DNA of 64,000 nucleotides from Candidatus Pantoea varia (lineage in GTDB: Bacteria; Pseudomonadota; Gammaproteobacteria; Enterobacterales; Enterobacteriaceae): the NCBI RefSeq assembly GCF_900115075.1, contig NZ_FOVG01000001.1, forward strand, positions 930,001 through 994,000, in the 5' to 3' direction. The notes beneath the pieces were generated by a model. That model had not been told where the DNA came from. It did no database searches and worked only from the letters and a program-made list of their open reading frames with translations. Position numbers and translations under genes: made by a program. The number at the start of each line of letters is the position of its first letter. The first letter of the stretch is position 1. Shown here piece after piece: positions 46,792 to 58,837 of this stretch.

Positions 46792-47676
46792 TTGAGCGAT
46801 ATCGCCCGTTTCCCGGTTTATGATTTACACAGCCACACGCGTGCCTCCGATGGCTTACTGACGCCAGCCGCGCTGGTGCAGCGAGCCGTTGAGATGCGCG
46901 TCGGCGTACTGGCGATCACCGATCACGACAGCGTTGCAGGGGTAGAGGAAGCGCAGCAAACAGCACTCGACCACGATTTACCCATAAAAGTGCTGGCAGG
47001 CGCAGAGATCTCCACGCTGTGGGAGAACCATGAGATTCACATCGTCGGCCTGAATATTGATATCCACCATCCGGCGATGGTGACGTTTCTTGCCGGACAA
47101 CACGCCTGTCGGCAGACGCGGGCGGAAGAGATGGGTGAGCGGCTCGCAAAGGCGCGTATACCGGATGCGTTGGCGGGTGCGCTGCGACTGGCGGATGGCG
47201 GCATCATTACCCGTGGTCATTTTGCCCGTTTCCTGATCGAGCAGGGCAAAGCCGAGAACATGGCGCAGGTATTCAAAAATTATCTGGCGCGTGGCAAAAC
47301 CGGCTACGTGCCGCCACAATGGTGTACAATTAAACAAGCTATTGATGCGATTCATCATTCTGGTGGTTGTGCCGTGCTGGCCCATCCTGGCCGTTACGGT
47401 TTATCGGCGAAGTGGCTCAAACGGCTGGTCGCCCATTTCCGCGAAGCGGGCGGCGATGCGATGGAAGTTGCGCAGTGCCAGCAGCCACCCAATGAGCGCA
47501 CGACACTGGCGCAATACGCCAGAGATAATGAACTGGCCGCATCACAAGGTTCTGATTTTCATCAACCCTGCCCGTGGATTGAGTTGGGCCGCAAACTCTG
47601 GCTGCCCGCGGCGGTTGAGCCGGTCTGGGAACGCTTCCCGGATCTCGCTCCCAGCCTGGCAATCATGGAAAGGTGA
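46792..47676 (+). CDS. rnm: RNase AM (Rnm/YciV), PHP-domain 5'-3' exoribonuclease
   Basis: PHP phosphoesterase that removes 5' nucleotides from mRNA decay fragments and from rRNA precursors. The start is best taken as the TTG at 46792: AGGAG lies six bases upstream and the resulting 294 residues and N-terminus (SDIARFPVYDLHSHTRASDG) match E. coli. The longer ATG frame at 46759 adds an unrelated hydrophobic stretch. Metal-binding PHP motifs are intact: YDLHSHT, ITDHD, VLAHPGRY and SDFHQ. It is divergent from trp and followed after 12 bases by yciO. Confidence 0.93.
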   Translation: MSDIARFPVYDLHSHTRASDGLLTPAALVQRAVEMRVGVLAITDHDSVAGVEEAQQTALDHDLPIKVLAGAEISTLWENHEIHIVGLNIDIHHPAMVTFLAGQHACRQTRAEEMGERLAKARIPDALAGALRLADGGIITRGHFARFLIEQGKAENMAQVFKNYLARGKTGYVPPQWCTIKQAIDAIHHSGGCAVLAHPGRYGLSAKWLKRLVAHFREAGGDAMEVAQCQQPPNERTTLAQYARDNELAASQGSDFHQPCPWIELGRKLWLPAAVEPVWERFPDLAPSLAIMER

Positions 47677-47688
47677 CACGAGGTTTTT

Positions 47689-48309
47689 ATGAGTCAATTG
47701 TTTCACATTCATCCGGACAACCCACAACCGCGCCTGATCAATCAGGCGGTCGACTACCTGAACAAAGGCAGCGTCATCGTCTATCCTACTGATTCCGGCT
47801 ATGCGCTGGGCTGTCGGCTGGAAGAGAAGGGCGCGATGGAGCGCATTTGCCGTATCCGTCAGCTTGATGGGCACCACAACTTCACCCTGATGTGCCGGGA
47901 TCTTTCTGAGCTGTCGGTCTATTCGCAGGTGGGCAACTCCGCCTTTCGCCTGCTGAAAAACAACACGCCAGGCAACTACACCTTTATTCTCAAGGCGACG
48001 AAAGAAGTGCCGCGTCGCCTGATGAATGAGAAGCGTAAGACCATTGGTCTGCGCGTGCCCTCCAATCCCGTGGCGCTGGCCCTGCTGGAAGCCCTGAATC
48101 AGCCGATGATGTCGACCTCATTAATCCTGCCGGGCAACGATTTCACCGAGTCCGATCCGGAAGAAATCCAGCACAGCATTGGTAAGCTGGTCGATCTGAT
48201 CATTGACGGCGGAACGCTGGGACAGCAGCCGACCACGGTGGTCGATTTGACCACCGATGCGCCGGAAATCGTGCGTGAAGGCGTGGGCGATACCCGGCCG
48301 TTCCTGTAA
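47689..48309 (+). CDS. yciO: YciO, Sua5/YrdC-family protein
   Basis: A 206-residue protein of the YciO branch of the Sua5/YciO/YrdC family, which binds double-stranded RNA and nucleotides. The YrdC paralogue makes the threonylcarbamoyl group of t6A in tRNA; YciO has not been shown to do so in vivo. It contains VIVYPTDSGYALGC and SNPVALALLEALNQPMMSTS. It starts 12 bases after rnm, as in E. coli. Confidence 0.95.
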   Translation: MSQLFHIHPDNPQPRLINQAVDYLNKGSVIVYPTDSGYALGCRLEEKGAMERICRIRQLDGHHNFTLMCRDLSELSVYSQVGNSAFRLLKNNTPGNYTFILKATKEVPRRLMNEKRKTIGLRVPSNPVALALLEALNQPMMSTSLILPGNDFTESDPEEIQHSIGKLVDLIIDGGTLGQQPTTVVDLTTDAPEIVREGVGDTRPFL

Positions 48310-48321
48310 TTAAGTCGGGCT

Positions 48322-48346
48322 TCAGACACCGCGGGTCGGTGTCTGA
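48322..48346. terminator. Hairpin at the yciO / lipoprotein convergence
   Basis: TCAGACACCG (48322-48331) and CGGTGTCTGA (48337-48346) form a perfect 10-bp stem with a CGGGT loop. It overlaps the last codons and the stop of the minus-strand gene. No T-run is present, so termination is only a possibility. Confidence 0.4.
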
Positions 48347-48969
48347 GCCAGATTCGACTCTAACCAGCTTTTAAACTGGCCATAAGGAATATAAAGTGAC
48401 ACATCTTTCAGGATCACTTTGTTATTACGACCATTCTTAATCGAATCAGAATAGCCAACAATAACGCCGCTTAGCGTATCATCACGGTTATAAACACCGC
48501 CGCCCGACATTCCCTGAACCACGCCTGCGTTAGACGCCATTGCTATACAGGGGCTTTTATTCCATTCATTCCGAATCGCCGTGCGGGCTAAATTTACCCC
48601 GGTGGACTCAACCGGCATCGCGGAAATAAAGCTGTAGCCATACATTTTAACGGGATCGCCGATGTCACCGCTGCGGAATTTAGCCAACGTGCCGGCATCA
48701 TTCTTGTGATAAATAATCGCAAGGTCGCAATAAGGGTGATAAGACTTCACGCGCTGCACGGCAGTTTTAGCAACGTGCGCAGCGGTGAGGCTATATTCAG
48801 GCGTCAGAGGTATGCTGGTGCCCAGTGTGCCAAGACCGAGGATCGTCGGAATGCCAGTCACGCTCATATCTACGTGCTGCATCGCCGTACGACTGTACTC
48901 AGTGTGGCCCACAGAGCACCCGCTCAGGACCAGTGCAGCAAGCACCGGGCACAGAAACAGGTTTCTCAT
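48322..48969 (-). CDS. Trypsin-like serine protease lipoprotein
   Basis: A 215-residue precursor with a lipoprotein signal (NLFLCPVLAALVLSGC, lipobox LSGC, Cys18) followed by a chymotrypsin-fold peptidase domain. The triad can be read as His in LTAAHV (near residue 65), Asp in YHPYCDLAII (near residue 82) and Ser in VVQGMSGGGVYN (GxSGG, near residue 156). It is compact and lacks a PDZ domain, unlike DegP/DegS. Ser follows the Cys, so outer-membrane sorting is likely, but the substrate is unknown. E. coli has yciQ at this position. The TGA stop lies within a hairpin. Confidence 0.82.
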   Translation of the reverse strand: MRNLFLCPVLAALVLSGCSVGHTEYSRTAMQHVDMSVTGIPTILGLGTLGTSIPLTPEYSLTAAHVAKTAVQRVKSYHPYCDLAIIYHKNDAGTLAKFRSGDIGDPVKMYGYSFISAMPVESTGVNLARTAIRNEWNKSPCIAMASNAGVVQGMSGGGVYNRDDTLSGVIVGYSDSIKNGRNNKVILKDVSLYIPYGQFKSWLESNLAQTPTRGV

Positions 48970-49633
48970 TATGGTTTTCTTTATTCAGGCATGTCGGGAA
49001 ATCCCTGGTGAAGATTTTTGACATGCAAGCAAGGTTCATCACTGAACCGTATTAACGCAACAAGTCCGGATGCGCCGGTTTATTGGATTAATTTAAAAAG
49101 ACTATTTTTATTAACGAATAACAAAAGGCGTGCTTCATTGTCGCAAGACCCCTCTATAGTGGCTCCTGCTTTTTATTGTGCTACAGGAATAAATTATATC
49201 AGCTTAATAGTGTCGTGCAATTTATTAAATCTAATAGGAATCAAATGTCATCGAAAATAAGGCCTTAAATAAATCTGCCTTAAGAAAAATCTGGCTTCCT
49301 GGTATTTACCTATCGGTTGTAATGGATAAAATCAATAAAATAGTTTTTTATGCTGAATTTAATGTTTTTTCAAGAAGAATAAAAGCAAGGGAAAACCAGC
49401 GAAAGTGTAAGATAGTGTTAAGTTTTTTATCATCAGAACATTACGTTGATGAAACTGAAGTGGTTAGAAAATTTAATTATCATCAGCTATAAAGTTTTTA
49501 ATACATGCGTTTTATTAATCTAATTCTTATCAGATGCCCGGGGGTTATTTAAATCAGCATCAGATATTATCAGATCTAAAACTATCAGAGACTAACCCTT
49601 CTTTATTTACCGTTGGGTCATTCATAAAGGGCG
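48970..49633. other. AT-rich gene-free region before rluB
   Basis: Together with the rluB leader, about 780 bases lie without a credible gene between the lipoprotein gene and rluB. The sequence is much more AT-rich than its surroundings (notably 49080-49130, 49240-49520). Short ORFs such as 49018-49260 have no ribosome-binding site or recognisable product. No tRNA, insertion-sequence end or phage gene was seen. The composition fits foreign or H-NS-bound DNA. Confidence 0.6.
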
Positions 49634-49661
49634 TTACATCAGCGTTAAATGCCTGTATAAT
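49634..49661 (+). promoter_or_regulatory. rluB promoter
   Basis: TTACAT (49634-49639), a 16-base spacer and consensus TATAAT (49656-49661), 88 bases before the rluB start. The leader that follows contains a GCCT-GGGA-AGGC GNRA hairpin near 49723-49734 and a small ATG frame overlapping rluB. Confidence 0.8.
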
Positions 49662-49748
49662 AGGGCAAACCTGCTAAGTTAACCTGTTGATTTAGAAAGG
49701 ATTATCACCCAATTATGACGCCTGGGAAGGCGACAAAGAGGAAGCTCA

Positions 49749-50639
49749 ATGAGCGAAAAGTTACAGAAAGTCTTAGCGCGTGCCGGTCATGGCTCGCGTC
49801 GTGAAATCGAATCAATGATTGCTGCTGGCCGTGTCAGCGTTGACGGCAAGATCGCCACCCTGGGCGACCGCGTCGAAAGCAGCAAATCCCTGAAAATCCG
49901 TATTGATGGCCATCTGGTATCGATTGCTGAATCAGCAACCGAAGTCTGCCGCGTCCTTGCTTACTATAAACCGGAAGGTGAACTCTGTACCCGCAGCGAT
50001 CCTGAAGGCCGCCCAACGGTGTTTGACCGTTTGCCGCGTCTGCGCGGTTCACGCTGGATTGCCGTTGGCCGTCTGGATGTCAACACCTGTGGTCTGATGC
50101 TCTTCACCACCGACGGTGAGCTGGCGAACCGCCTGATGCATCCGAGCCGTGAAGTGGAACGTGAATATGCGGTTCGCGTGTTTGGTCAGGTCGACGATGA
50201 TAAAATTCGTCAGCTGAGCAAAGGCGTGCAGCTGGAAGATGGCCCGGCAGCCTTTAAAACCCTGAAGTTTGGCGGCGGAGAAGGCATCAACCAGTGGTAC
50301 AACGTGACCCTGACTGAAGGACGTAACCGTGAAGTGCGTCGTTTGTGGGAAGCGGTCGGCGTGCAGGTCAGTCGTCTGATGCGTGTCCGCTACGGCGATA
50401 TCACGTTACCAAAAGGCCTGCCACGCGGTGGCTGGACCGAACTGGATCTGCCAGCGGTGAACTATCTGCGTAACCTGGTTGAAATGGATGATGAAACCGT
50501 CACCAAGCTTGTGGTCGAGAAAGATCGTCGTCGTACCAAGGCGAACCAGATTCGTCGTGCGGTGAAACGCCACAGTAAAGTGAGCAGTACCCCCCGTGCG
50601 CCACGCCGCAATCCGGGCAGCAAACGTAACTCCGGTTAA
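49749..50639 (+). CDS. rluB: 23S rRNA pseudouridine(2605) synthase RluB
   Basis: Isomerises U2605 of 23S rRNA to pseudouridine. The 296-residue protein has an N-terminal S4 RNA-binding domain ([20 protein letters not shown]) and an RsuA-type catalytic domain with the active Asp in [17 protein letters not shown], followed by [17 protein letters not shown] basic C-terminal tail (about residues 255-296) is rich in Arg and Lys. GAGGAAG lies before the ATG. It ends at a strong terminator shared with btuR. Confidence 0.97.
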   Translation: MSEKLQKVLARAGHGSRREIESMIAAGRVSVDGKIATLGDRVESSKSLKIRIDGHLVSIAESATEVCRVLAYYKPEGELCTRSDPEGRPTVFDRLPRLRGSRWIAVGRLDVNTCGLMLFTTDGELANRLMHPSREVEREYAVRVFGQVDDDKIRQLSKGVQLEDGPAAFKTLKFGGGEGINQWYNVTLTEGRNREVRRLWEAVGVQVSRLMRVRYGDITLPKGLPRGGWTELDLPAVNYLRNLVEMDDETVTKLVVEKDRRRTKANQIRRAVKRHSKVSSTPRAPRRNPGSKRNSG

Positions 50640-50657
50640 TCACGTTGCCCGATCGCG

Positions 50658-50690
50658 AAAAACGCAGCCCCAGGGCTGCGTTTTCTTTTT
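50658..50690. terminator. Bidirectional terminator between rluB and btuR
   Basis: AAAACGCAGCC and GGCTGCGTTTT close a CCAG loop, followed by a T-rich stretch and preceded by an A-run. Confidence 0.87.
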
Positions 50691-50693
50691 CTG

Positions 50694-51284
50694 CTACCAG
50701 TCAATTCCCTGCTGAGCCTGTATACCGGCATCAAACGCGTGCTTCACCGGCCGCATCTCCGTTACCGTATCCGCCATCTCCGTGAGGCTGCGATGACAGC
50801 CGCGTCCGGTAATTATCACGCTCTGATGGGCCGGACGCCGTTGCAGGGCCATAATCAAATCGTCCAGCGGCAGATAATCCATGCTGACCATATAGGTGAT
50901 TTCGTCGAGCACCACCAGATCGAGCTGATCATCGGCCAGCATCCGTTTTGCATGCTGCCACACGGCCAGACAGGCAGCAGTATCCGTTTCGCGGTTCTGC
51001 GTGTCCCAGGTAAACCCGGTTGCCATCACCTGAAACTCGATACCGTGCTGTTCCAGCAGGTTACGCTCGCCATTGGGCCAGTCACCTTTAATAAACTGAA
51101 TCGCCGCCGCACGCTTGCCATGTCCGGCGGCGCGGAGAGCCGTGCCAAAGGCTGCAGTGGTTTTGCCTTTGCCATTGCCGGTGAACACCATCAGGATGCC
51201 ACGAACCTCGGTGGCCGCCGCAATGCGCGCATCGACCTGCTCTTTTAACCGCTGCTGACGCTGTTGATGACGATCGTCAGCCAT
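50694..51284 (-). CDS. btuR: Cob(I)alamin adenosyltransferase
   Basis: Transfers the adenosyl group from ATP to corrinoids (CobA/BtuR family). It has 196 residues, the same as E. coli. The P-loop is VFTGNGKGKTTAAFG (residues about 35-49), and VVLDEITYM follows near residue 125. The yciK stop overlaps its ATG by one base, so the two are coupled. The wider B12 pathway is not in this window. Confidence 0.96.
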   Translation of the reverse strand: MADDRHQQRQQRLKEQVDARIAAATEVRGILMVFTGNGKGKTTAAFGTALRAAGHGKRAAAIQFIKGDWPNGERNLLEQHGIEFQVMATGFTWDTQNRETDTAACLAVWQHAKRMLADDQLDLVVLDEITYMVSMDYLPLDDLIMALQRRPAHQSVIITGRGCHRSLTEMADTVTEMRPVKHAFDAGIQAQQGIDW

Positions 51285-52045
51285 TATTCCGCGGCTCCCG
51301 GTTTTCTGCCCGGCTGTGCATCAAAGCTGATACCGGTTTTGCGTCGACTGTCATCACCCATCAGATAAAGGTAGAGCGGCATCAGATCGGCGGGGGTTTT
51401 CAGCTTATTAGCATCTTCCTGCGGGAATGCACTGGCGCGCATTTTGGTTCGCGTCCCACCCGGATTGATACAGTTAACCCGCAACGACTGAGTTTTATAC
51501 TCATCAGCCAGCACCTGCATCATACCTTCGGTGGCAAATTTAGAGACGGCGTAAGCGCCCCAGCCTGCGCGACCGGTGCGGCCAACGCTGGAGGTGGTAA
51601 ACACCAGTGAACCTGCATCTGACTTTAACAACAGCGGCAACAGCGCCTGCGTCAGGAAGAAGGTAGCGTCCAGGTTGATGTTCATCACCTGCTGCCAGAC
51701 CTGTGGGTCGAGTTCCGCCAGCGGCACAATCTCACCAAGGATGCCGGCGTTATGCAGCACGCCGTCAAGGCGCGGAAACTGCTGTGACAGCTGTTCTGCT
51801 ACCTGGTGGCAACGTTCCGGTGTTGCATCGGCCAGATCGAACACCACGGAATGGGCAGGGCATTGATTAAGTTGACTGATGGCCTGTTCGACCTGCTGAA
51901 GTTTCTCAGGGTTTCGGCCCATGAGGATCACTTCAGCGCCATAACGTGCGTAAGTCAGCGCCGCTTCCCGGCCAATGCCATCTGAAGCGCCAGTAACCAG
52001 GATAATACGGTGATTGAGCAGGTCGCTTTTCGGTTGATAATGCAC
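51284..52045 (-). CDS. yciK: YciK, short-chain dehydrogenase
   Basis: A classical SDR oxidoreductase of 253 residues; its physiological substrate is unknown. TGASDGIG is the NAD(P) loop (near residue 19), NAG the structural motif and YAVSK the catalytic Tyr/Lys pair. The start is best taken as the GTG at 52045, with GGAGG eight bases upstream, giving HYQPKSDLLNHRIILVTG as in E. coli; an ATG at 52072 would place the ribosome-binding site inside the gene. It precedes btuR with a one-base overlap. Confidence 0.93.
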   Translation of the reverse strand: MHYQPKSDLLNHRIILVTGASDGIGREAALTYARYGAEVILMGRNPEKLQQVEQAISQLNQCPAHSVVFDLADATPERCHQVAEQLSQQFPRLDGVLHNAGILGEIVPLAELDPQVWQQVMNINLDATFFLTQALLPLLLKSDAGSLVFTTSSVGRTGRAGWGAYAVSKFATEGMMQVLADEYKTQSLRVNCINPGGTRTKMRASAFPQEDANKLKTPADLMPLYLYLMGDDSRRKTGISFDAQPGRKPGAAE

Positions 52046-52218
52046 AGCGGGTTCCTCCGGCGAATACAGCATGATTCCGCTTTATGCCTGAATTTGCGAA
52101 TGGGCGCAATCGCCAACCCACGCATTCTGTGCCAGCTGCTGGCATTTCAGGCGACGGAGCAGGGCAAAACGGCTAAACTGGCGAACTGTTTTTGATTCTC
52201 TGTTACTAAGGCGACCTG

Positions 52219-53265
52219 ATGGATTTTATTTCAACGTATGGACTGTTTTTAGCGAAAGCGGTGACACTGGTGGTTGCCGTCGCTGCGATTGTCATGATTA
52301 TCATGAATGCCGCGTTACGCAAACGGGCACAGAGCGGTCAGCTTCGCCTGACCCATCTGGGTGATGACTATCAGCAGATGAAAGAGGATTTACAGCTGGC
52401 AAAAATGCAGCCTCAGGCGCAGAAAGTCTGGCTGAAGAATCATAAAAAAAGCGAAAAGCTGAAAGCTAAAGCGGAAAAGCAGGCGGCGAAGCAGGGCCGT
52501 ACTGACAGTGTTAAACCGACGCTCTATGTGCTCACTTTCAAAGGCAGCATGGATGCCGGTGAGGTGGCCTCACTGCGTGAAGAGATTTCAGCCGTGCTGG
52601 CCGTGAAGCAGCCTGGCGATGAGGTGCTGCTGCGCCTTGAAAGTCCTGGCGGTGTGGTACATGGCTATGGTCTGGCGGCCTCGCAACTGCAGCGTCTGCG
52701 CGATCAGGGTCTGCGCATCACGGCAGCCGTGGATAAAGTAGCGGCCAGCGGCGGTTACATGATGGCCTGTGTGGCCGATCGCATTGTGGCAGCGCCGTTC
52801 TCGATCATTGGCTCTATCGGCGTGGTTGCACAGATCCCGAACTTTAACCGCCTGCTGAAGCGTAACGATATCGATGTTGAGCTGCATACTGCAGGACAGT
52901 ACAAGCGCACGCTGACGCTGTTTGGTGAGAACACCGAAGAGGGACGTGAGAAATTCCAGGAAGATCTCGACGAAACGCACCTGCTATTCAAGCAGTTTGT
53001 TCACCAGATGCGCCCGGCGCTCGATATTGACCGGGTGGCAACCGGTGAACACTGGTATGGCCGACAGGCGCTGGATCTGGGCCTGATTGACGAAATCGGC
53101 ACCAGCGATGATCTGATCATCCGTCAGATGGATCAGTTCAACGTGCTCGGTGTGCATTACGCCCGCCGCCGCAAAATGATGGACCGCTTTACCCAGAGCG
53201 CCGGTTCGGTGGCAGAGGGCCTGCTGCTGAAACTCTGGCAGCGCGGCGAGAAGCCACTGCTCTGA
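52219..53265 (+). CDS. sohB: SohB, inner-membrane peptidase of the SppA family
   Basis: A 348-residue membrane-bound protease, related to SppA (also in this window). One N-terminal helix (about residues 8-28) is followed by a charged, coiled-coil-like stretch (KKSEKLKAKAEKQAAKQ) and an S49 domain with RLESPGGVVHGYG, the catalytic Ser in KVAASGGYMMAC and the Lys in AGQYKRTLTLFG. E. coli sohB was found as a multicopy suppressor of degP loss. It is convergent with yciN over a terminator. Confidence 0.96.
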   Translation: MDFISTYGLFLAKAVTLVVAVAAIVMIIMNAALRKRAQSGQLRLTHLGDDYQQMKEDLQLAKMQPQAQKVWLKNHKKSEKLKAKAEKQAAKQGRTDSVKPTLYVLTFKGSMDAGEVASLREEISAVLAVKQPGDEVLLRLESPGGVVHGYGLAASQLQRLRDQGLRITAAVDKVAASGGYMMACVADRIVAAPFSIIGSIGVVAQIPNFNRLLKRNDIDVELHTAGQYKRTLTLFGENTEEGREKFQEDLDETHLLFKQFVHQMRPALDIDRVATGEHWYGRQALDLGLIDEIGTSDDLIIRQMDQFNVLGVHYARRRKMMDRFTQSAGSVAEGLLLKLWQRGEKPLL

Positions 53266-53269
53266 TGCG

Positions 53270-53294
53270 AAACCCGGCCTGTGCCGGGTTTTTT
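53270..53294. terminator. Terminator after sohB
   Basis: AACCCGGC (53271-53278) and GCCGGGTT (53283-53290) close a CTGT loop, followed by TTTT. It overlaps the end of the convergent yciN. Confidence 0.85.
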
Positions 53295-53541
53295 ATTCCA
53301 GGTGGTAGAGCGGCGACAGCACCACGGCAAGGTGTTTAAAGACGTTAAACACCGCTGTGGTTTTCGCGGTTGGCAATCCCTCTGCATCAAGAAAAAACGG
53401 TCCGCGAAATACCAGCACATCCGCCTGCTGAATCACCTCATCCGCCTGCATGCCCGCTAAATAATCATCATGTTCTTTGATCAGCGCATTGGCCTTTTCC
53501 AGCAATGCCTGGCGGGAAATAGCCTCAGTCGATCTTTGCAT
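53293..53541 (-). CDS. yciN: YciN family protein
   Basis: An 82-residue protein of the DUF2498 family, similar along its length to E. coli YciN (83 residues), with the conserved GLPTAKTTAVFNVFKHLA near the C-terminus. Its function is unknown. It is convergent with sohB and divergent from topA across 371 bases. Confidence 0.93.
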   Translation of the reverse strand: MQRSTEAISRQALLEKANALIKEHDDYLAGMQADEVIQQADVLVFRGPFFLDAEGLPTAKTTAVFNVFKHLAVVLSPLYHLE

Positions 53542-53912
53542 CTATTCACTCCTTTTTCACAGCATCCTGATTCCTTCTATATTACTGTCCAGTCAGGCGG
53601 TGTGACAAATCGGTCTGAACGATGAAAACCTGGCGTAAGTTCGGGCTGAGTGCTAATTAAGTTGCGTAACAGATTTTATCAGGTAGAGTGTGGGCGATTC
53701 CGATTTCAGGGATTTTGCACCGGGATGTGCGAAGAGTTCAGATTGAAAAAGCACGCTTTATCATGCAGTTGCATAACGCCACATCGTCTGATCTGAGATT
53801 GACCCCTCCGCCTTGAAATGTTAAACAGGCGCAGCAATATTGAACCCAATGGGTTTTTGGGCATCCAATCCTCTCCCGTTAAGCAGGATGTTTTCATTAG
53901 GTAAAGGTAAAT
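53542..53912. promoter_or_regulatory. yciN/topA divergent regulatory region
   Basis: A 371-base gene-free region. A possible sigma-70 pair is TTGCGT (53662-53667) with TAGAGT (53684-53689), spacing 16. A perfect CTTGAAA (53812-53818) resembles the sigma-32 -35 element; E. coli topA has a heat-shock promoter, but no good CCCCAT -10 follows here. Confidence 0.5.
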
Positions 53913-56537
<2,625 letters not shown>

Positions 56538-56544
56538 CCCCCTG

Positions 56545-56570
56545 AAGGCCAGCGCTCGCTGGCCTTTTTC
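56545..56570. terminator. Terminator after topA
   Basis: AAGGCCAGC (56545-56553) and GCTGGCCTT (56558-56566) close a GCTC loop, followed by T. Confidence 0.87.
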
Positions 56571-56652
56571 TGAGCCTTATATCAATCCGTTCTACTCTCT
56601 GACTTAAACTGATATAGTTGTTATAGCATTTCCGACCTTTCCTGATGCATAG

Positions 56653-57696
<1,044 letters not shown>

Positions 57697-57720
57697 AGTT
57701 TACGCTCCCCGCTTACACTT

Positions 57721-57745
57721 AAGGCTGCCTGGTGCAGCCTTTTTT
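57721..57745 (+). terminator. Terminator after cysB
   Basis: AAGGCTGC (57721-57728) and GCAGCCTT (57734-57741) close a CTGGT loop, followed by T. Confidence 0.86.
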
Positions 57746-58171
57746 GTCTCCAGGGTTTAGCGCCAAATGAGACTCAAAAGTTTTTATGATTTTTTTGTAA
57801 ATAAAACATTGATCACATGTTTTCCTATTGGGCTTTCTTAAATGCGAATTACAACACATTTTTAACTATGTCACTTTGCGGCTTGCCAGGATTATTCCCA
57901 TACTCCAGTTAAGAGCTAACGTGGGAAGCCAGTAAACATAAGGTTCTTAAGTGGTGTCTAAAGTTTTAAATGGACCTGTTTTTAAATTAACTCAAATTTT
58001 TTAGCGGTCTGTTTAAATAAATATTTGTTCCGGAGTTAATGATTCCTGATGTTACTGAAGTCTATTGATTAATACCGTTAATCGTTTTACTCAATAAAAA
58101 TAACTGGATTTTTGGCCTTAAGGCGTTTAGGATTCCTCCTAAATCTTAATCGTTGTTATCAATCATTTTGT

Positions 58172-58186
58172 TGAGAGTGATTATCA
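58172..58186. promoter_or_regulatory. Fur-like site before ymiA
   Basis: TGAGAGTGATTATCA matches the 7-1-7 Fur motif TGATAAT-N-ATTATCA in 12 of 14 positions with a perfect right half. It lies seven bases before the ymiA ATG. Iron control would suit the downstream aconitase gene, but binding is inferred. Confidence 0.45.
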
Positions 58187-58192
58187 AAAACT

Positions 58193-58351
58193 ATGAATAC
58201 ACGACTGACTGTACAACCGGGTTTCCCGGCAAAAAGCACCAAGGTTGAGCGTACCGGCAACACTCGTCGCAACGCCTGGTTAACCGTATTCGCTGCCTCT
58301 GCGCTGTTCTGGGTGGTAGTAGCGTTAATGATCTGGCGTATCTGGGGCTAA
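58193..58351 (+). CDS. ymiA: YmiA-family small membrane protein
   Basis: A 52-residue protein with one C-terminal transmembrane segment. The end AWLTVFAASALFWVVVALMIWRIWG follows the E. coli YmiA C-terminal pattern (AWL-VF--SALFWVVVAL-IW-VWG, recalled). The N-terminal half is polar and basic. There is no clear ribosome-binding site before the ATG at 58193. It lies between cysB and acnA, as in E. coli, with the next small gene four bases downstream. Too short for many gene callers. Confidence 0.82.
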   Translation: MNTRLTVQPGFPAKSTKVERTGNTRRNAWLTVFAASALFWVVVALMIWRIWG

Positions 58352-58355
58352 AGCC

Positions 58356-58535
58356 ATGTGGGCAAATACACTCAGCCATAAACGTTCTCTGACCTCACGT
58401 CAGCACAAGCCGGTTGCCTGCAAAGGAAAAGAACCGCTTGCAAAGGACGAGAAAGTGTCTATCCCCGAGTCATGGGATTTGAGTGATAACCAGAGACTTT
58501 TTATTGAGTCATTTCTGGACCCTGTGAATAAATAA
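58356..58535 (+). CDS. Small protein in the position of yciX
   Basis: A 59-residue polar and basic protein starting WANTLSHKRSLTSRQ, with no membrane segment and one Cys, ending IESFLDPVNK. It starts four bases after ymiA and occupies the place of yciX in E. coli (ymiA-yciX-acnA), but I cannot confirm sequence identity from memory. Function unknown. Confidence 0.6.
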   Translation: MWANTLSHKRSLTSRQHKPVACKGKEPLAKDEKVSIPESWDLSDNQRLFIESFLDPVNK

Positions 58536-58700
58536 CGTTTTCAGACCAGCTTTTCGTGACTGTTCTTTTATTACCGGCGTTTCCGGCGGGCTTTTTTAAA
58601 TGCCTCTTTCCACATCCTGTACGACCAAAGGGTGTCGCCTTTTAAGATAGGGTGACCGCAAAAAACTTTTACGCCCGATTCCGGCGAAGGAGTGAACCAA

Positions 58701-58784
58701 ATGAATATGATAAAAATGTCCTGGCTCAGCGCGTATGCTTTCTCCTTTGCGTTCTGGTCTGCGGCGGTGTGGATAACGCTGTAA
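58701..58784 (+). CDS. 27-residue hydrophobic ORF upstream of acnA (ymiC-like position)
   Basis: A tiny frame with an excellent ribosome-binding site (GAAGGAG, eight bases before the ATG) encoding NMIKMSWLSAYAFSF and a hydrophobic end with two Trp. It could be a single-helix membrane peptide or an acnA leader peptide; E. coli has a similarly sized small ORF (ymiC) at this spot. A terminator-like hairpin follows 27 bases later, before acnA. Confidence 0.55.
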   Translation: MNMIKMSWLSAYAFSFAFWSAAVWITL

Positions 58785-58810
58785 TTTGAATTAAAATCAC
58801 CTTTTTTATG

Positions 58811-58837
58811 ATGCCTCGTGACTTCACGGGGCATTTT
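58811..58837 (+). terminator. Terminator or attenuator upstream of acnA
   Basis: ATGCCTCGTG (58811-58820) and CACGGGGCAT (58825-58834) form a 10-bp stem with one T-G wobble and an ACTT loop, followed by TTTT. It lies between the small ORFs and acnA. Confidence 0.65.

Larger units (their letters stand above)
57697..58192. promoter_or_regulatory. Upstream region of ymiA
   Basis: A 496-base gene-free stretch after cysB. It starts with the cysB terminator and is otherwise AT-rich. It contains a GCCTTAAGGC palindrome (58114-58123), a TTTAGGA-TTCC-TCCTAAA hairpin (58126-58143) and a Fur-like 7-1-7 site listed separately. Confidence 0.5.

Noticed and set aside
49018..49260. 80-codon ORF in the AT-rich tract
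   Set aside because: No ribosome-binding site, no recognisable protein pattern, start lies within the upstream region of the lipoprotein gene.
58571..58834. 87-codon minus-strand ORF between the small genes and acnA
   Set aside because: It overlaps the better-supported 27-codon plus-strand ORF and a terminator and has a composition like non-coding DNA.
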